A stretch of DNA of 64,000 nt from Lentibacillus amyloliquefaciens. GTDB lineage: Bacteria > Bacillota > Bacilli > Bacillales > Amphibacillaceae. Under the pieces are notes generated by a model. It saw nothing but the letters and a program-made list of their open reading frames with translations, had not been told where the DNA came from and did not search any database. Where the stretch lies: the NCBI RefSeq assembly GCF_001307805.1, contig NZ_CP013862.1, positions 2,790,001 to 2,854,000 of the forward strand, in the 5' to 3' direction. A program made the position numbers and the translations under genes. Below are positions 33,501-42,557 of the stretch, in pieces. Every line of letters begins with the position of its first letter. Positions within the stretch are counted from its first letter, which is position 1.

Positions 33501-33636
33501 AGTCCCTTGAACAATTATGCTATACTGTCCTTACCAACAATGAAAGGTGTGATGCTTATGTTTACATTAAATTTTCACGAAGGTCGTCGTGTCACGTATG
33601 GAATTTCGGCAAATTTAATGAAAGGCAGGCATCACA

Positions 33637-34182
33637 TTGTTAAAAGGCGAAAAAATAGAACTTAGAGCGGTAACAAAAGAGGACTTGAAAAATCAGTACA
33701 AATGGCGGAATGATGAAGCGTTTGCCAATCTTGCCGCGGGATCTGATTCATTTCAGTATAACAACACGCCACTTGAAATGATGGAAGCTTTTTATGAAAA
33801 AAATCTGATGACAGTGAGCGTTCAGGAAGGCTGTGTATTTTCGGTCTATACATTAACGGACGGTAAACATATCGGGAAATGTGACTATCGGGACGTCAAC
33901 CTTGTCACCAGAACAGCAACGATCGGTTTGTCGATTGGTGAGCGTGATTATTGGGATGGTGGTTATGGCTCGGATATCATTCGGACGTTGGTTCGTCACT
34001 TGTTTAACAGTATGAACTTGAGGCGGATACAACTGGATACGTGGAGCGGCAACAAACGGGCGATCAGAGCTTATGAAAAATGCGGCTTCGAAGTTGAAGG
34101 ACGTCTAAGGGAAAATGAGTATGTTGATGGAGCGTACTATGACACCATTGTGATGGGATTGCTGCGCTCAAGGGTTTTGTGA
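33637..34182 (+). CDS. RimJ/RimL-type GNAT acetyltransferase
   Basis: A 181-residue acetyltransferase of the ribosomal-protein-serine/alanine or aminoglycoside-like RimJ/RimL group: IELRAVTKEDLKNQYKWRND at the N terminus, GLSIGERDYWDGGYGSDIIR (acetyl-CoA loop) and LDTWSGNKRAIRAYEKCGF with EGRLRENEYVDGAYYDTIVM. The likely start is TTG 33637, giving M-LKGEKIELRAV; the ribosome site GAAAGGCAGG is modest. Substrate unknown. A terminator follows. Confidence 0.85.
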   Translation: MLKGEKIELRAVTKEDLKNQYKWRNDEAFANLAAGSDSFQYNNTPLEMMEAFYEKNLMTVSVQEGCVFSVYTLTDGKHIGKCDYRDVNLVTRTATIGLSIGERDYWDGGYGSDIIRTLVRHLFNSMNLRRIQLDTWSGNKRAIRAYEKCGFEVEGRLRENEYVDGAYYDTIVMGLLRSRVL

Positions 34183-34189
34183 GTTATTT

Positions 34190-34225
34190 AAAAGGTTCAG
34201 TCATCGTTGGCTGAGCCTTTTAATT
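34190..34225 (+). terminator. Terminator after the RimJ/RimL-type gene
   Basis: AAAAGGTTCAG and CTGAGCCTTTT form an 11-bp stem with a 10-nt loop, followed by T-rich sequence. Between here and 34396 lies only an unrecognised minus-strand open fragment reading FLNQKFESSLPYEGFADKM, possibly a gene tail. Confidence 0.75.
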
Positions 34226-34396
34226 TTCAGCGTTCTCCGGCATTTTATCAGCAAAGCCCTCATAAGGCAGGGAAGATTCAAACTTCTGATTTAAGAAATT
34301 GATGCGTTCGTCATTAATTCAATTATATCATCATATTGTTTAAACAAGTCAAAAGTCACAATCAAACTTGAAAAAGAATAAAGGGGATGAATGGTA

Positions 34397-34801
34397 ATGG
34401 GGGCAAAGTGGATTAAGATAGCTGTGATTTATTTTATCCTGGGTATTGCGATTGGAATGTTTATGTCCTCCACACTTCAGCTTCAATGGGCGGCTGCTCA
34501 TGCGCATGTGAATTTAGCGGGGTGGGCATCGATCGGTATTACAGGGCTTGTGTATACTGCCTATCCTCAAGCTGGCAGCAGTGTATTGGGAAAGTGGCAT
34601 TTTTGGCTTTATAATATAGGTATGCCGTTTCTGCTTTTAAGCATGTTTATGGTACAAATTCCGGGTATGCTGTCGGTTGCGCATATCTTCACTTTCGGTG
34701 GAGGTATAGCAGTGGCTGCAGGTGTTGTGCTTTTTATTATAAATGTTTTCATGAATGTACATGAGTCCAATGCTTATAATCAAAACAAGCAAACTTCATA
34801 G
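34397..34801 (+). CDS. Small four-helix protein resembling part of heme-copper oxidase subunit I
   Basis: A 134-residue membrane protein with four hydrophobic helices. MSSTLQLQWAAAHAHVNLAG resembles the helix-2 heme-ligand region of cytochrome c oxidase / nitric oxide reductase large subunits (H-A-H-V-N-x-x-G-W), but those proteins are 450 residues or longer. Homologues of this short form are often labelled cytochrome-c oxidase in bacilli. It has no partner subunit here. It may bind heme or be a small sensor. ATG 34397 follows AAGGGGATG. Confidence 0.65.
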   Translation: MGAKWIKIAVIYFILGIAIGMFMSSTLQLQWAAAHAHVNLAGWASIGITGLVYTAYPQAGSSVLGKWHFWLYNIGMPFLLLSMFMVQIPGMLSVAHIFTFGGGIAVAAGVVLFIINVFMNVHESNAYNQNKQTS

Positions 34802-34990
34802 AGGGATAGAGAATGTTAGGGTATGAACGATGGACTTTTGACTGAAGGGAAACGATAATAACGCATCGGAACGAAAGACTTTTTTCTTACGAGATAACAG
34901 TCTTTTGCCATTAGCAGCATAATGAGCGCTATAGAATAAAAGTCGAAAATTCATCTGCATTCGTCTGATATTAATGGTATAATAGTAGGG

Positions 34991-35201
34991 TTAGATGGCG
35001 TAAGAACAGATATAACCGATTTGAAACAAGGGCAGAAAAGGATTGAAGGCGGTCAGGAAAGACTTTAAAAAAATCTCCGTCGCCAGTTTAGGTGACTATA
35101 CTGAAAAGATAATTGATCAGTTTGATGATAAGACAGATGCACTGAACAATCGCGTATTCAAAGTTGAATCAGAAGTAAAAAGTTTAAGCAGGCAGCAATG
35201 A
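34991..35201 (+). pseudogene. Coiled-coil protein remnant with frameshift
   Basis: A first frame reads LDGVRTDITDLKQGQKRIEG, GQERL then stops. After a one-base change at the TTTAAAAAAA run (35066-35075) it continues KKISVASLGDYTEKIIDQFD, DKTDALNNRVFKVESEVKSL, SRQQ, stop 35201. Heptad-like spacing suggests a coiled coil. The N terminus is missing or non-canonical; a promoter-like TATAAT (34978-34983) lies right before the coding part. 34802-34977 holds no gene I can support. Confidence 0.5.
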
Positions 35202-35226
35202 GATAAATCATTGCTGCCTTTATATT
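35191..35226 (+). terminator. Terminator overlapping the coiled-coil remnant stop
   Basis: GGCAGCAATGA and TCATTGCTGCC form a perfect 11-bp stem with a 6-nt loop and a T-rich tail. Confidence 0.8.
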
Positions 35227-35373
35227 TTAACGTGCTCGGCAAGAAGTCCCCTTCAAAATCTACAATTTAGGTGGAGAGGTTCACCAATGCTTCCCTTCCT
35301 TCCATGGATATATTTCATTAAAATGATACATCCTACTTAATAGAAAGTTTTATAAAAGGTGGGGACCAGACAA

Positions 35374-36987
35374 ATGAACATTGCAGATATTATGACAGTG
35401 ATTGGGTTTGTTGTTGTTTCGCTTATCGTGCTAATCCTTTTGGCAATTAGCATATACATATATTTCGTCGACCGTACGCAGCGTCAGCATCCGGTCCTGC
35501 GCAATTATCCGGTAGTGGGACGGGCGCGTTATTTTTTTGAAAAAATCGGTCCGGAGCTGCGGCAGTATTTCTTTAATAATGACAGGGAAAGCAAACCGAT
35601 TTCGCGGGAAGAGTATGGCCATATTGTGAAGAAAGCGAAATATAAACGTGATGTGGAAGGCTTCGGCTCGCAGCGCGATTTTGAAAAAGAAGGCTACTAT
35701 ATCCGGAATAGCATGTTTCCAATGTTGACTGAAGAATTGAAAATGGACAGGGAGGCAAAAGTGACGACCAATCGTTATTTACTGACCAAGGATCCACTGT
35801 TCACTCAACGTGAAGAGCACTTGGAGGAAGAGAATTCGCCGGTTTATTTGCTTGATGAGGACGATACGATCGTCATTGGCGAAAATTGCCAGGACCCGTT
35901 CAGAGTGCGCGGGCAGATTGGCATGTCGGCGATGAGTTATGGATCACTTGGGGAGCGGGCGATTACGGCCTTGTCGGAAGGGCTCGGCATTGCAAAAGGC
36001 ACGTGGATGAATACAGGAGAAGGCGGTCTGTCGGATTATCATTTGAAAGGCGGGGGCGACATTATCATGCAGATCGGCCCCGGCATGTTCGGTCTCAGGG
36101 ATAAGGAAGGCAATTTCAATTGGGATGAACTGAAGGAAAAAAGCAAGATACCACAGTTGAAGGCGTTTGAAGTGAAGTTGGGTCAAGGTGCGAAAACGCG
36201 CGGCGGTCATGTTGATGCCGAGAAAGTGAACGAAGAAATTGCCCGAATCCGGATGGTTGAACCTTTTACGTCTATCGACAGCCCAAACCGATTTCCGGAG
36301 TTCAGTGATTTACCGTCGCTGTTTGATTTTATTGAACAAGTGCGGGAACATTCCGGCAAGCCGGTCGGTATGAAAGTTGTGGTGGGAAGTCACTTTGAAG
36401 CGGAAGATTTGGCAAAAGGGATACGTGATACCGGAAAAGGCCCTGATTTCATCACAATCGATGGCAGTGAAGGCGGAACGGGTGCATCGTATCAGGAGCT
36501 CACAGACAGTGTCGGGCTACCGATCAAATCTGCTTTGCCATTGGTGGATAACGCATTGAAAAAACACGGAGTCCGGGACCGGGTAAAAATCATTGCTTCA
36601 GGCAAGCTGTATTCGCCTGACCAGGTTGCGATAGCGCTGGCCATGGGCGCTGATCTCGTCAATATCGCCCGGGCATTCATGATTACAGTTGGCTGCATCC
36701 AGACGCTGGAATGCCACTCCAACGGTTGTCCGGTTGGTGTTGCGACGACCGATCCGGATCTCCAGAAAGCACTCGTTGTTGATGAAAAGAAACACCGTAC
36801 CGCTAACTATCTGATTTCCATGCGCAAAGGTTTATACCGCGTTGCAGCGGCGGCCGGGCTTGAGTCTCCACTGCACTTTAAGCGTGAACATGTCATTTAT
36901 AAAGATGAAAAAGGTAAGACATGGTCGCTTGATGATATTTACCAGTCGATGATTCAGCCTGGCGGGGAAGGCTCGATGAATGCATGA
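35374..36987 (+). CDS. yerD: FMN-binding glutamate synthase family protein (YerD-like)
   Basis: A 537-residue protein with one N-terminal transmembrane helix (residues ~8-31) and a GltS-type FMN barrel, but without the amidotransferase and beta-helix parts of true glutamate synthase. Visible core stretches: NTGEGGLSDYHLKGGGDI, KLGQGAKTRGGHVD, IDGSEGGTGASYQEL (FMN phosphate loop) and CHSNGCPVGVAT (Cys-rich loop that holds the 3Fe-4S cluster in GltS). ATG 35374 follows AAAGGTGGGG; GTG 35359 lies inside the ribosome site. B. subtilis YerD is the named homologue; its reaction is unproven. Confidence 0.88.
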   Translation: MNIADIMTVIGFVVVSLIVLILLAISIYIYFVDRTQRQHPVLRNYPVVGRARYFFEKIGPELRQYFFNNDRESKPISREEYGHIVKKAKYKRDVEGFGSQRDFEKEGYYIRNSMFPMLTEELKMDREAKVTTNRYLLTKDPLFTQREEHLEEENSPVYLLDEDDTIVIGENCQDPFRVRGQIGMSAMSYGSLGERAITALSEGLGIAKGTWMNTGEGGLSDYHLKGGGDIIMQIGPGMFGLRDKEGNFNWDELKEKSKIPQLKAFEVKLGQGAKTRGGHVDAEKVNEEIARIRMVEPFTSIDSPNRFPEFSDLPSLFDFIEQVREHSGKPVGMKVVVGSHFEAEDLAKGIRDTGKGPDFITIDGSEGGTGASYQELTDSVGLPIKSALPLVDNALKKHGVRDRVKIIASGKLYSPDQVAIALAMGADLVNIARAFMITVGCIQTLECHSNGCPVGVATTDPDLQKALVVDEKKHRTANYLISMRKGLYRVAAAAGLESPLHFKREHVIYKDEKGKTWSLDDIYQSMIQPGGEGSMNA

Positions 36988-36996
36988 ATTTAATAT

Positions 36997-37030
36997 AAGG
37001 AGATTGCACCTTTGCAATCTCCTTAAATTT
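36997..37030. terminator. Terminator after yerD, also serving yidC
   Basis: AAGGAGATTGCA and TGCAATCTCCTT form a perfect 12-bp stem with a short loop and A/T-rich flanks on both sides, between convergent genes. Confidence 0.85.
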
Positions 37031-37841
37031 TAGGACGATTCAGCTGCAGCCGTCCTTTTTTTATGGGCTAAATAAATTTTCTTGGAAATCAGTGTTTGGC
37101 CGATAATGAACAACCCCCAACCGCCCAGTACAACGGTAATGCTGCCGGTGCATTCAGAGAGACGATACCAATCATGACCGGAGACACCATGCCAATGACA
37201 GCCATTTGCTTTTTCTGTTGCGGTTCCAGTCCAATTTGTGAAACCTTGAATTGGACAAAATAAATGACGACCGCCAGGATAGTCAGCAAAATGTCGGTCT
37301 CACCAAGGTCAAACCACAAAAACTGATGTTCCGCAATCTCCGGTGTCCGGTAAATCGCATAGTAAAAAGCAATCAAAACCGGCATTTGGATGAGCATTGG
37401 CAAGCATCCGGCTACTGAGGCGAGCGGATTGAAATTGTGGTTTTGATAGAGTTGCATCATTTCCTGCTGCATGTTCATTTGTGATTCCCGGTCTTTGTTA
37501 TCTTTGTATTTAGATTGGATCTCGTCCATTTCCGGTTTGAGTTCCTTCATTTTATCCTGCATTTCCAAACTGCTTCTCGTCTGCTTCAGCATGAACGGCA
37601 TGATGATAAGCCGGATGATGAGTGTAATGATGATAATCGACAGGCCGTAACTCCCGTTCAGAAATGAGGCCAGCCCCTTGATTAAAAGGGAAAAATTGTA
37701 GACGAAGTAGTGATTGAAAAAACCTTCTGTGTCAGCATTAATGGGCTCATTGAGTGATCCACAGCCTGCCAGGAAAATGACAAGTAACAGCCCAATCAGG
37801 CTATATTTGTTCGCAAAAGTGAATACAGATTTTCGTTCCAT
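37030..37841 (-). pseudogene. yidC: YidC/OxaA membrane insertase, C terminus frameshifted
   Basis: Inserts proteins into the membrane with or without SecYEG. A lipobox (LVIFLAGC) follows the N-terminal signal, as in Bacillus SpoIIIJ/YqjG. Five helices with the conserved arginine (IIRLIIMPFMLKQTR) and a hydrophilic groove follow. In the given sequence the frame ends at 37089 after YWAVGG with a false tail. One frame over it continues LFIIGQTLISKKIYLAHKKR, TAAAESS, stop 37030, giving 270 residues. The break is a five-G run (37121-37125 region) where six G would fit. The gene is listed as broken, but a sequencing error is likely because the last helix is essential. Confidence 0.8.
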
Positions 37842-38164
37842 CTATGTCCTCCTCTTTTTTTCATTATTACGTTGAAAAAAGAGAAGGCGTGGTGGTCGGT
37901 ATCATCATCCGGGGCATCTACTCGTTTGGCTTTTTGAACGATCCAGTCCATGACATCTGTAGTCTCTCCGATTGATTCCTGGTTCGGGGCCGACTGGATT
38001 TCAATGGAGTGTGAATGTTTCGTATGCACATGAGTATGCCCGATGAACTTGTACAAATTGAATTGAGTGATTTTAATCGTGCCAATGACAGACATGACGA
38101 TACTGAAATAGAAGTAAAAAGGTGAAGTATCGGCAAGTAGTTCGTATAATAGTTCGATGATCAT
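37796..38164 (-). CDS. Histidine-rich small membrane protein upstream of yidC
   Basis: ATG 38164 has an excellent ribosome site (AAAGGAGGTGAATACAG). The ORF begins MIIELLYELLADTSPF with one transmembrane helix (residues ~14-32), then the unusual cluster GHTHVHTKHSHSIEI (five His in 12 residues), then an acidic stretch. As given it runs 122 codons and overlaps the yidC start by 46 bp. One extra A in the run of seven A near 37855 would instead end it with KKKRRT directly before yidC. No family recognised. It appears to be the first gene of a yidC operon. Confidence 0.6.
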   Translation of the reverse strand: MIIELLYELLADTSPFYFYFSIVMSVIGTIKITQFNLYKFIGHTHVHTKHSHSIEIQSAPNQESIGETTDVMDWIVQKAKRVDAPDDDTDHHAFSFFNVIMKKRGGHRWNENLYSLLRTNIA

Positions 38165-38425
38165 CTGTATTCACCTCCTTTCACGATGTTCGTACATATA
38201 TCTAATATCAATCATACTACAAATGGCTGAAAATAGTAAGCGTGAAGAGAGGATCTGAGCGCCTTTATGTAAATTTATTATCTGTTTGATGGTATTATGA
38301 AGGCAACATGTTAAAATTTGTTTGAACTGACCGGTCTTATGGAATAGTAAGGATGGTCAATGAAATTATCCGTATTATATGATGCATGCGGAATCTGTTT
38401 AGAGAGGAAGGAGCATCATTTTTTT

Positions 38426-39694
38426 ATGGGAATCTATCAGTTTGAAGACTTGAAACGGTATAATCAGATATTGCTCGTAATTGGAATTATTGTGATTGCC
38501 TTTAATTTGCGTGCGGCGATTACATCTGTCGGCCCATTAGCGAACGTTATCGGGGACGACCTGGGTCTTGCCAGCTGGAGTGTCGGAATTCTGACCAGTC
38601 TCCCACTCATTGCGTTTGCCGTGATGTCGCCGATTGCACCTAAGCTCGGTAACAAATATTCGAACGAAATTGTGCTGATCAACGGCATGGTGGTGCTTTT
38701 CATTGGCATACTGGCGCGGTCGGTGCCGATGCCGGTTTTTCTCTTCGGCGGGACATTGTTGATTGGGGTGGGAATCGCGGTTTCCAATGTTCTTTTACCT
38801 GGTATTATTAAGGAAAGATTCCCAAATCGAGTGCCACTCATGACCAGTGTTTATTCAATTGCCATGGGGCTTGTGGCTTCTCTGGCTTCCGGGATCAGTG
38901 TGCCACTGGCGAATAATGCAGGTCTCGGGTGGGAGTGGTCGCTTGCCATCTGGGGGCTCCCGGCGATTGCTGGAATTGGCATTTGGGTTTATTTTGTCAA
39001 AAAGCGACGTGCCGCCAACGAGGTTAGCATGCATTATGTTACAGCCAGTGACGTGCGGATGTGGAAATCGCGTCTTGCCTGGGAAGTAGCTGCATTTCTT
39101 GGCTTACAGGCTTTTTTATATTACGTCATTATTGCGTGGCTTCCGGCTATTTTACAGGATTATGGTGCAAGCAGCAGTACAGCGGGCTGGATGCTGTCAT
39201 ATGCACAATTCATCGGTCTTCCGGCCAGCTTGCTCCCGGTGCTTGCCGGCAAAATTAAATCACAAAGCAGTCTGACAGTCGGTGTTTGTTTGCTGGCAAC
39301 TGCAGGATCCGCCGGGCTGTTGTTCGGGCAATCCAACTTTATCATGATCGCAAGCGTTACGCTGCTCGGTGTTTCGACAGGCGGTTTGTTCCCATTGGCA
39401 CTCTCTTTTCTGGGTATGCGGACAGAAGATGCACAACAGGCAGCGGAGTTATCAGGGATGGCCCAGGCACTTGGCTATTTTCTGGCTGCCTTGGGGCCGA
39501 TTGTTCTTGGTTCATTAAATGATATTACCTCAAGCTGGCAGACGCCGCTTATAGTGTTGCTTACCGTGTCGATTCTAATGGCAGTTGTCGGCTACGGTGC
39601 CGGCCGGAATCGGACAGTGGAGGATGAATTCAGGGATATGTCCGGGCTGGAAGAAGAAAGTGCTGGAGCCGATATGCGTTCCCGGAATTTGTAG
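38426..39694 (+). CDS. MFS transporter, CynX/NimT type (YycB-like)
   Basis: A ~422-residue 12-helix transporter of the cyanate/2-nitroimidazole group. The family opening FNLRAAITSVGPLANVI is near the N terminus, and GVGIAVSNVLLPGIIKERFP, a variant of motif A region, lies near residue 115. Members have been linked to cyanate uptake, nitroimidazole or purine-analogue export. The start is uncertain: ATG 38426 (AGGAAGGAG upstream, spacing long) or ATG 38360. Substrate unknown. Confidence 0.8.
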   Translation: MGIYQFEDLKRYNQILLVIGIIVIAFNLRAAITSVGPLANVIGDDLGLASWSVGILTSLPLIAFAVMSPIAPKLGNKYSNEIVLINGMVVLFIGILARSVPMPVFLFGGTLLIGVGIAVSNVLLPGIIKERFPNRVPLMTSVYSIAMGLVASLASGISVPLANNAGLGWEWSLAIWGLPAIAGIGIWVYFVKKRRAANEVSMHYVTASDVRMWKSRLAWEVAAFLGLQAFLYYVIIAWLPAILQDYGASSSTAGWMLSYAQFIGLPASLLPVLAGKIKSQSSLTVGVCLLATAGSAGLLFGQSNFIMIASVTLLGVSTGGLFPLALSFLGMRTEDAQQAAELSGMAQALGYFLAALGPIVLGSLNDITSSWQTPLIVLLTVSILMAVVGYGAGRNRTVEDEFRDMSGLEEESAGADMRSRNL

Positions 39695-39737
39695 GCATTA
39701 ATTGATACTTGAGATTAATAAGAAACAGGTGATTTTT

Positions 39738-40124
39738 ATGCAAGTGCTGCTTGTTATGGCTGGCGGATTTCTGGGAGCGGTTGTCCGGTTTGCGCTTAGT
39801 GATTGGCTTTATGCGGGAGAGTTCCCGCTGAATACATTAATTATCAATTTAGCCGGGTGTTTATTTCTGGGATGGTTTCTGACATTTGTAAGTCAAAGTG
39901 GAAAATTGAAGCCTGGCATTGCGTTATTGATCGGTACTGGATTTACGGGTTCATTCACTACCTTTTCGACGTTTTCATTGGAAGCCATGAATTTATTGCA
40001 ACAAGGCTTCGCTTTTCAGGTGATACTTTACATTATTGCAAGTACGGGTGGCGGTTTGCTATTGGCATATGCCGGGTTCAAATTGGCGGTCTTTCATGAC
40101 CGGAGTGGAGCTGATGACGAATGA
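39738..40124 (+). CDS. crcB: Fluoride channel subunit CrcB/Fluc 1
   Basis: A 128-residue four-helix protein that exports fluoride as part of a dual-topology channel. Family signatures are GGFLGAVVRFALSD at the N terminus, LIINLAGCLFLGWF (conserved Asn) and GFTGSFTTFSTFSLE, the Phe-box and sodium-site stretch. ATG 39738 follows ACAGGTGATT; the ORF upstream to 39702 lacks support. It overlaps the second crcB by 4 bp, so the two halves form a heterodimer, as in other Firmicutes. No fluoride riboswitch is visible upstream. Confidence 0.93.
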   Translation: MQVLLVMAGGFLGAVVRFALSDWLYAGEFPLNTLIINLAGCLFLGWFLTFVSQSGKLKPGIALLIGTGFTGSFTTFSTFSLEAMNLLQQGFAFQVILYIIASTGGGLLLAYAGFKLAVFHDRSGADDE

Positions 40125-40477
40125 TAGTATGGTTGGTTGGACTCGGTGGTTCGATGGGAGCTGCGGCACGGTATTTGTTGAGTGATTGTATTAATAAAAG
40201 ACGTACATATCCATTTCCACTCAGCACATGGCTTGCGAATATAGCTGGTTCCTTTTTACTTGGGCTGCTTGCCGGTCTTTATGGGGCGAGTGCTATTAGT
40301 GAGGGTGTATGGTTTTTCTTTGGAGCAGGTTTTTGCGGAGCATTTACCACCTTTTCAACTTTTGGTCATGAGACGATTTCATTGCTCGAGGCCAAAAGGT
40401 GGAGAACTGCTGTAGTTTATGTTTTGACATCTGTTGCTCCCGGGATTGGTGCAGCTTCTCTGGGATTACTATTATAA
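40121..40477 (+). CDS. crcB: Fluoride channel subunit CrcB/Fluc 2
   Basis: A 118-residue partner of the preceding gene with the same signatures: VGLGGSMGAAARYLLSD, WLANIAGSFLLGLL and GFCGAFTTFSTFGHE. Translation starts in an ATGA overlap, which favours equal production. Opposite charge distribution at the helix ends would orient it inversely to its partner. A terminator follows. Confidence 0.93.
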   Translation: MIVWLVGLGGSMGAAARYLLSDCINKRRTYPFPLSTWLANIAGSFLLGLLAGLYGASAISEGVWFFFGAGFCGAFTTFSTFGHETISLLEAKRWRTAVVYVLTSVAPGIGAASLGLLL

Positions 40478-40521
40478 CGTCGGTAAGGTAACTTCATTCG
40501 GTTTCGAGTTCCACCCATTAT

Positions 40522-40558
40522 AAAAGCGACTGCCATGTCAGCAGTCGCTTTAAAAAAA
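40522..40558. terminator. Bidirectional terminator between crcB and actP
   Basis: AAAAGCGACTGC and GCAGTCGCTTTA form an 11-bp stem with an 8-nt loop; A and T runs flank it on both strands. Confidence 0.85.
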
Positions 40559-40562
40559 CCTT

Positions 40563-42101
40563 CTAACTTCCAGTGTCCCGATAGCCTGTATGTGCTTTCA
40601 CCTTAACTTCAGCATATCGTTTGGCGTCTGAACCGCCAGAGAGTATGGTGCCAAGATAGCCGCCAAGGAAGCCGATTGGCACAGATACCAGCGCCGGGTT
40701 ACTGAGCGGGAAGAGTGGATCCCCGACAAACAACGCTGCGCCTTCAGTCGGCGAGAAAACACTTGGGCTCATGGAAACAAGCACCAGCGCTGAAATCAGG
40801 CCGGACAGGACTGCTGAAACGGCGCCTGTTGTATTGAAACGCTTCCAGTACACGGTATACAGAATAACCGGCAAATTGGCGCTTGCCCCGATACAGAAAG
40901 CGAGCGAAACAAGGAATGCTACATTCAAATACTGTGCGAACACCGATAGGACAATCGATAGTACCGATACGCCCAGAGCAGCATAACGCGCTGCCAGCAT
41001 TTGCTGCTTATCGGAGGCTTGGCCTTTTTTAATGATCTGTCCGTATAAATCATGGGCGAATGCTGATGCGCCTGACAAAACAAGGCCGGCAACAACTGCC
41101 AGAATGGTGGCAAATGCCACAGCAGATATGAACGCAAACAAGAACTCGCCACCGATTGCTTCAGCCAGAAGTGGTGCTGCCATGTTTCCGCCAGGGTTAG
41201 CTTCAGTAATCGTTCCTTCACCGACGAAAATAGCTGCGCCGAATCCGAGGAACAATGTCAGAACATAGAACGCGCCAATGATCCATGTAGCGGTGACGAC
41301 TGATTTTCGGGCTGTTTTAGCATCTTTCACTGTGAAAAAGCGCATCAAGATATGTGGCAATCCGGCTGTACCAAGGACGAGCGCAAGCATTAGTGAGATC
41401 GTATCAAGTGGTGATGTGTACTTAAGCCCCGGGTTCAAATAATCAGCCCCGTGAGATGTAGCCGTTTTGGCCTCTTCGAACATGGCTCCGATATTAAAAT
41501 TGAAATGCATCAGAACAAGGAACGACAGAATCAGCATTCCGGCCATCAGAAGAACTGCTTTGACGATCTGAACCCAGCTTGTAGCGACCATGCCGCCAAA
41601 TAGAACATAAATCGTCATCATGACCCCGACAATCAGAACGGCGACTGTATATGGAATATCAAACAATAACTGGATAAGGGCGCCGGCACCGACAAGCTGG
41701 GCGATCATATAGAACAAAGAGATTGTAATCGTGCTCAATGCTGCAGCGCCTCTGACCTTTTTGGCATCGAACCGTGAATTAAGCATATCGGCGATTGTAT
41801 ATTTGCCAAGGTTTCTGAGTGGTTCCGCGACTAAAAACAATACAACCAGATAAGCAATTAAAAACCCTATGCTGTAAAAGAAGCCGTCAAAGCCAAAAAG
41901 GGCAATTGAACCGGCAATCCCAAGGAAAGAAGCTGCCGATAAGTAGTCACCTGAGATGGCGAGTCCGTTTTGAAAGCCGGTCAGCCCTCCGCCAGCTGTA
42001 TAAAAATCGCCGGTTGTCTGGGTCTGTCTGGAAGCCCAGAACGTAATGGCAAGCGTCAGAGAAACGATGATCAAAAACAGTACAACAACTGTAGTACTCA
42101 T
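40563..42101 (-). CDS. actP: Cation/acetate symporter, SSS family
   Basis: A 512-residue sodium:solute symporter with 13 helices. GDYLSAASFLGIAGSIAL (sodium-site helix 1-2), GTAGLPHILMRFFTVKDAK and SGASAFAHDLYGQIIKKG are characteristic of the ActP/YwcA acetate and glyoxylate importers. It starts at ATG 42101 within a TCATGA overlap with the DUF485 gene and shares an operon-like run with acsA. Import of acetate followed by AcsA activation is the expected function. Confidence 0.9.
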   Translation of the reverse strand: MSTTVVVLFLIIVSLTLAITFWASRQTQTTGDFYTAGGGLTGFQNGLAISGDYLSAASFLGIAGSIALFGFDGFFYSIGFLIAYLVVLFLVAEPLRNLGKYTIADMLNSRFDAKKVRGAAALSTITISLFYMIAQLVGAGALIQLLFDIPYTVAVLIVGVMMTIYVLFGGMVATSWVQIVKAVLLMAGMLILSFLVLMHFNFNIGAMFEEAKTATSHGADYLNPGLKYTSPLDTISLMLALVLGTAGLPHILMRFFTVKDAKTARKSVVTATWIIGAFYVLTLFLGFGAAIFVGEGTITEANPGGNMAAPLLAEAIGGEFLFAFISAVAFATILAVVAGLVLSGASAFAHDLYGQIIKKGQASDKQQMLAARYAALGVSVLSIVLSVFAQYLNVAFLVSLAFCIGASANLPVILYTVYWKRFNTTGAVSAVLSGLISALVLVSMSPSVFSPTEGAALFVGDPLFPLSNPALVSVPIGFLGGYLGTILSGGSDAKRYAEVKVKAHTGYRDTGS

Positions 42102-42460
42102 GAGGCTTTCCCTCCATCCCCATTATCAATTTGATCTTCAAGGATCTGGTCTGTTTCTTCATCAAATTTGGCTGCTTTTTTGACATAAATCGTACACAGA
42201 ACCCATGTCATCACAAACTGGGCAAAGGCAAACAGCCATACCCACGAAATATCACCGAATACCGGTGTGTTTAAGAAGGTTGTGTATGACGTCAAGATTG
42301 GCAGCATAAAGTAAAAAACCAGGAAAAATATCGTATAAGGTATTATGAATTTTTTCTTGTTTTTCATAAACCTTTGAAACTGCTCACTTTGTTCCATCTT
42401 TTCAAAGTCAACCTTTTGATTGGTTTGGCCGTCTGTTTTCATTTCGTTAACAGTACTCAT
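42098..42460 (-). CDS. DUF485 membrane protein, ActP partner
   Basis: A 120-residue two-helix membrane protein of DUF485 (YjcH/YwcB). FQRFMKNKKKFIIPYTIFFL leads into helix 1, and SWVWLFAFAQFVMTWVLCTI is helix 2. DUF485 genes precede actP in many bacteria and probably assist the symporter. ATG 42460 follows GGGAGGTTTTT. The stop overlaps the actP start. Confidence 0.9.
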   Translation of the reverse strand: MSTVNEMKTDGQTNQKVDFEKMEQSEQFQRFMKNKKKFIIPYTIFFLVFYFMLPILTSYTTFLNTPVFGDISWVWLFAFAQFVMTWVLCTIYVKKAAKFDEETDQILEDQIDNGDGGKAS

Positions 42461-42557
42461 AAAAACCTCCCATGTTAAGTGGAGGGGCACCGCTTTCAAA
42501 GAAGGGGCCCCGGTTAAACCTCACCACAAATGTTTGAGAATACGATGAAGATTCGCT

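Noticed and set aside
39695..39737. Fluoride riboswitch before crcB
   Set aside because: The short leader lacks the conserved crcB-motif pseudoknot sequences.
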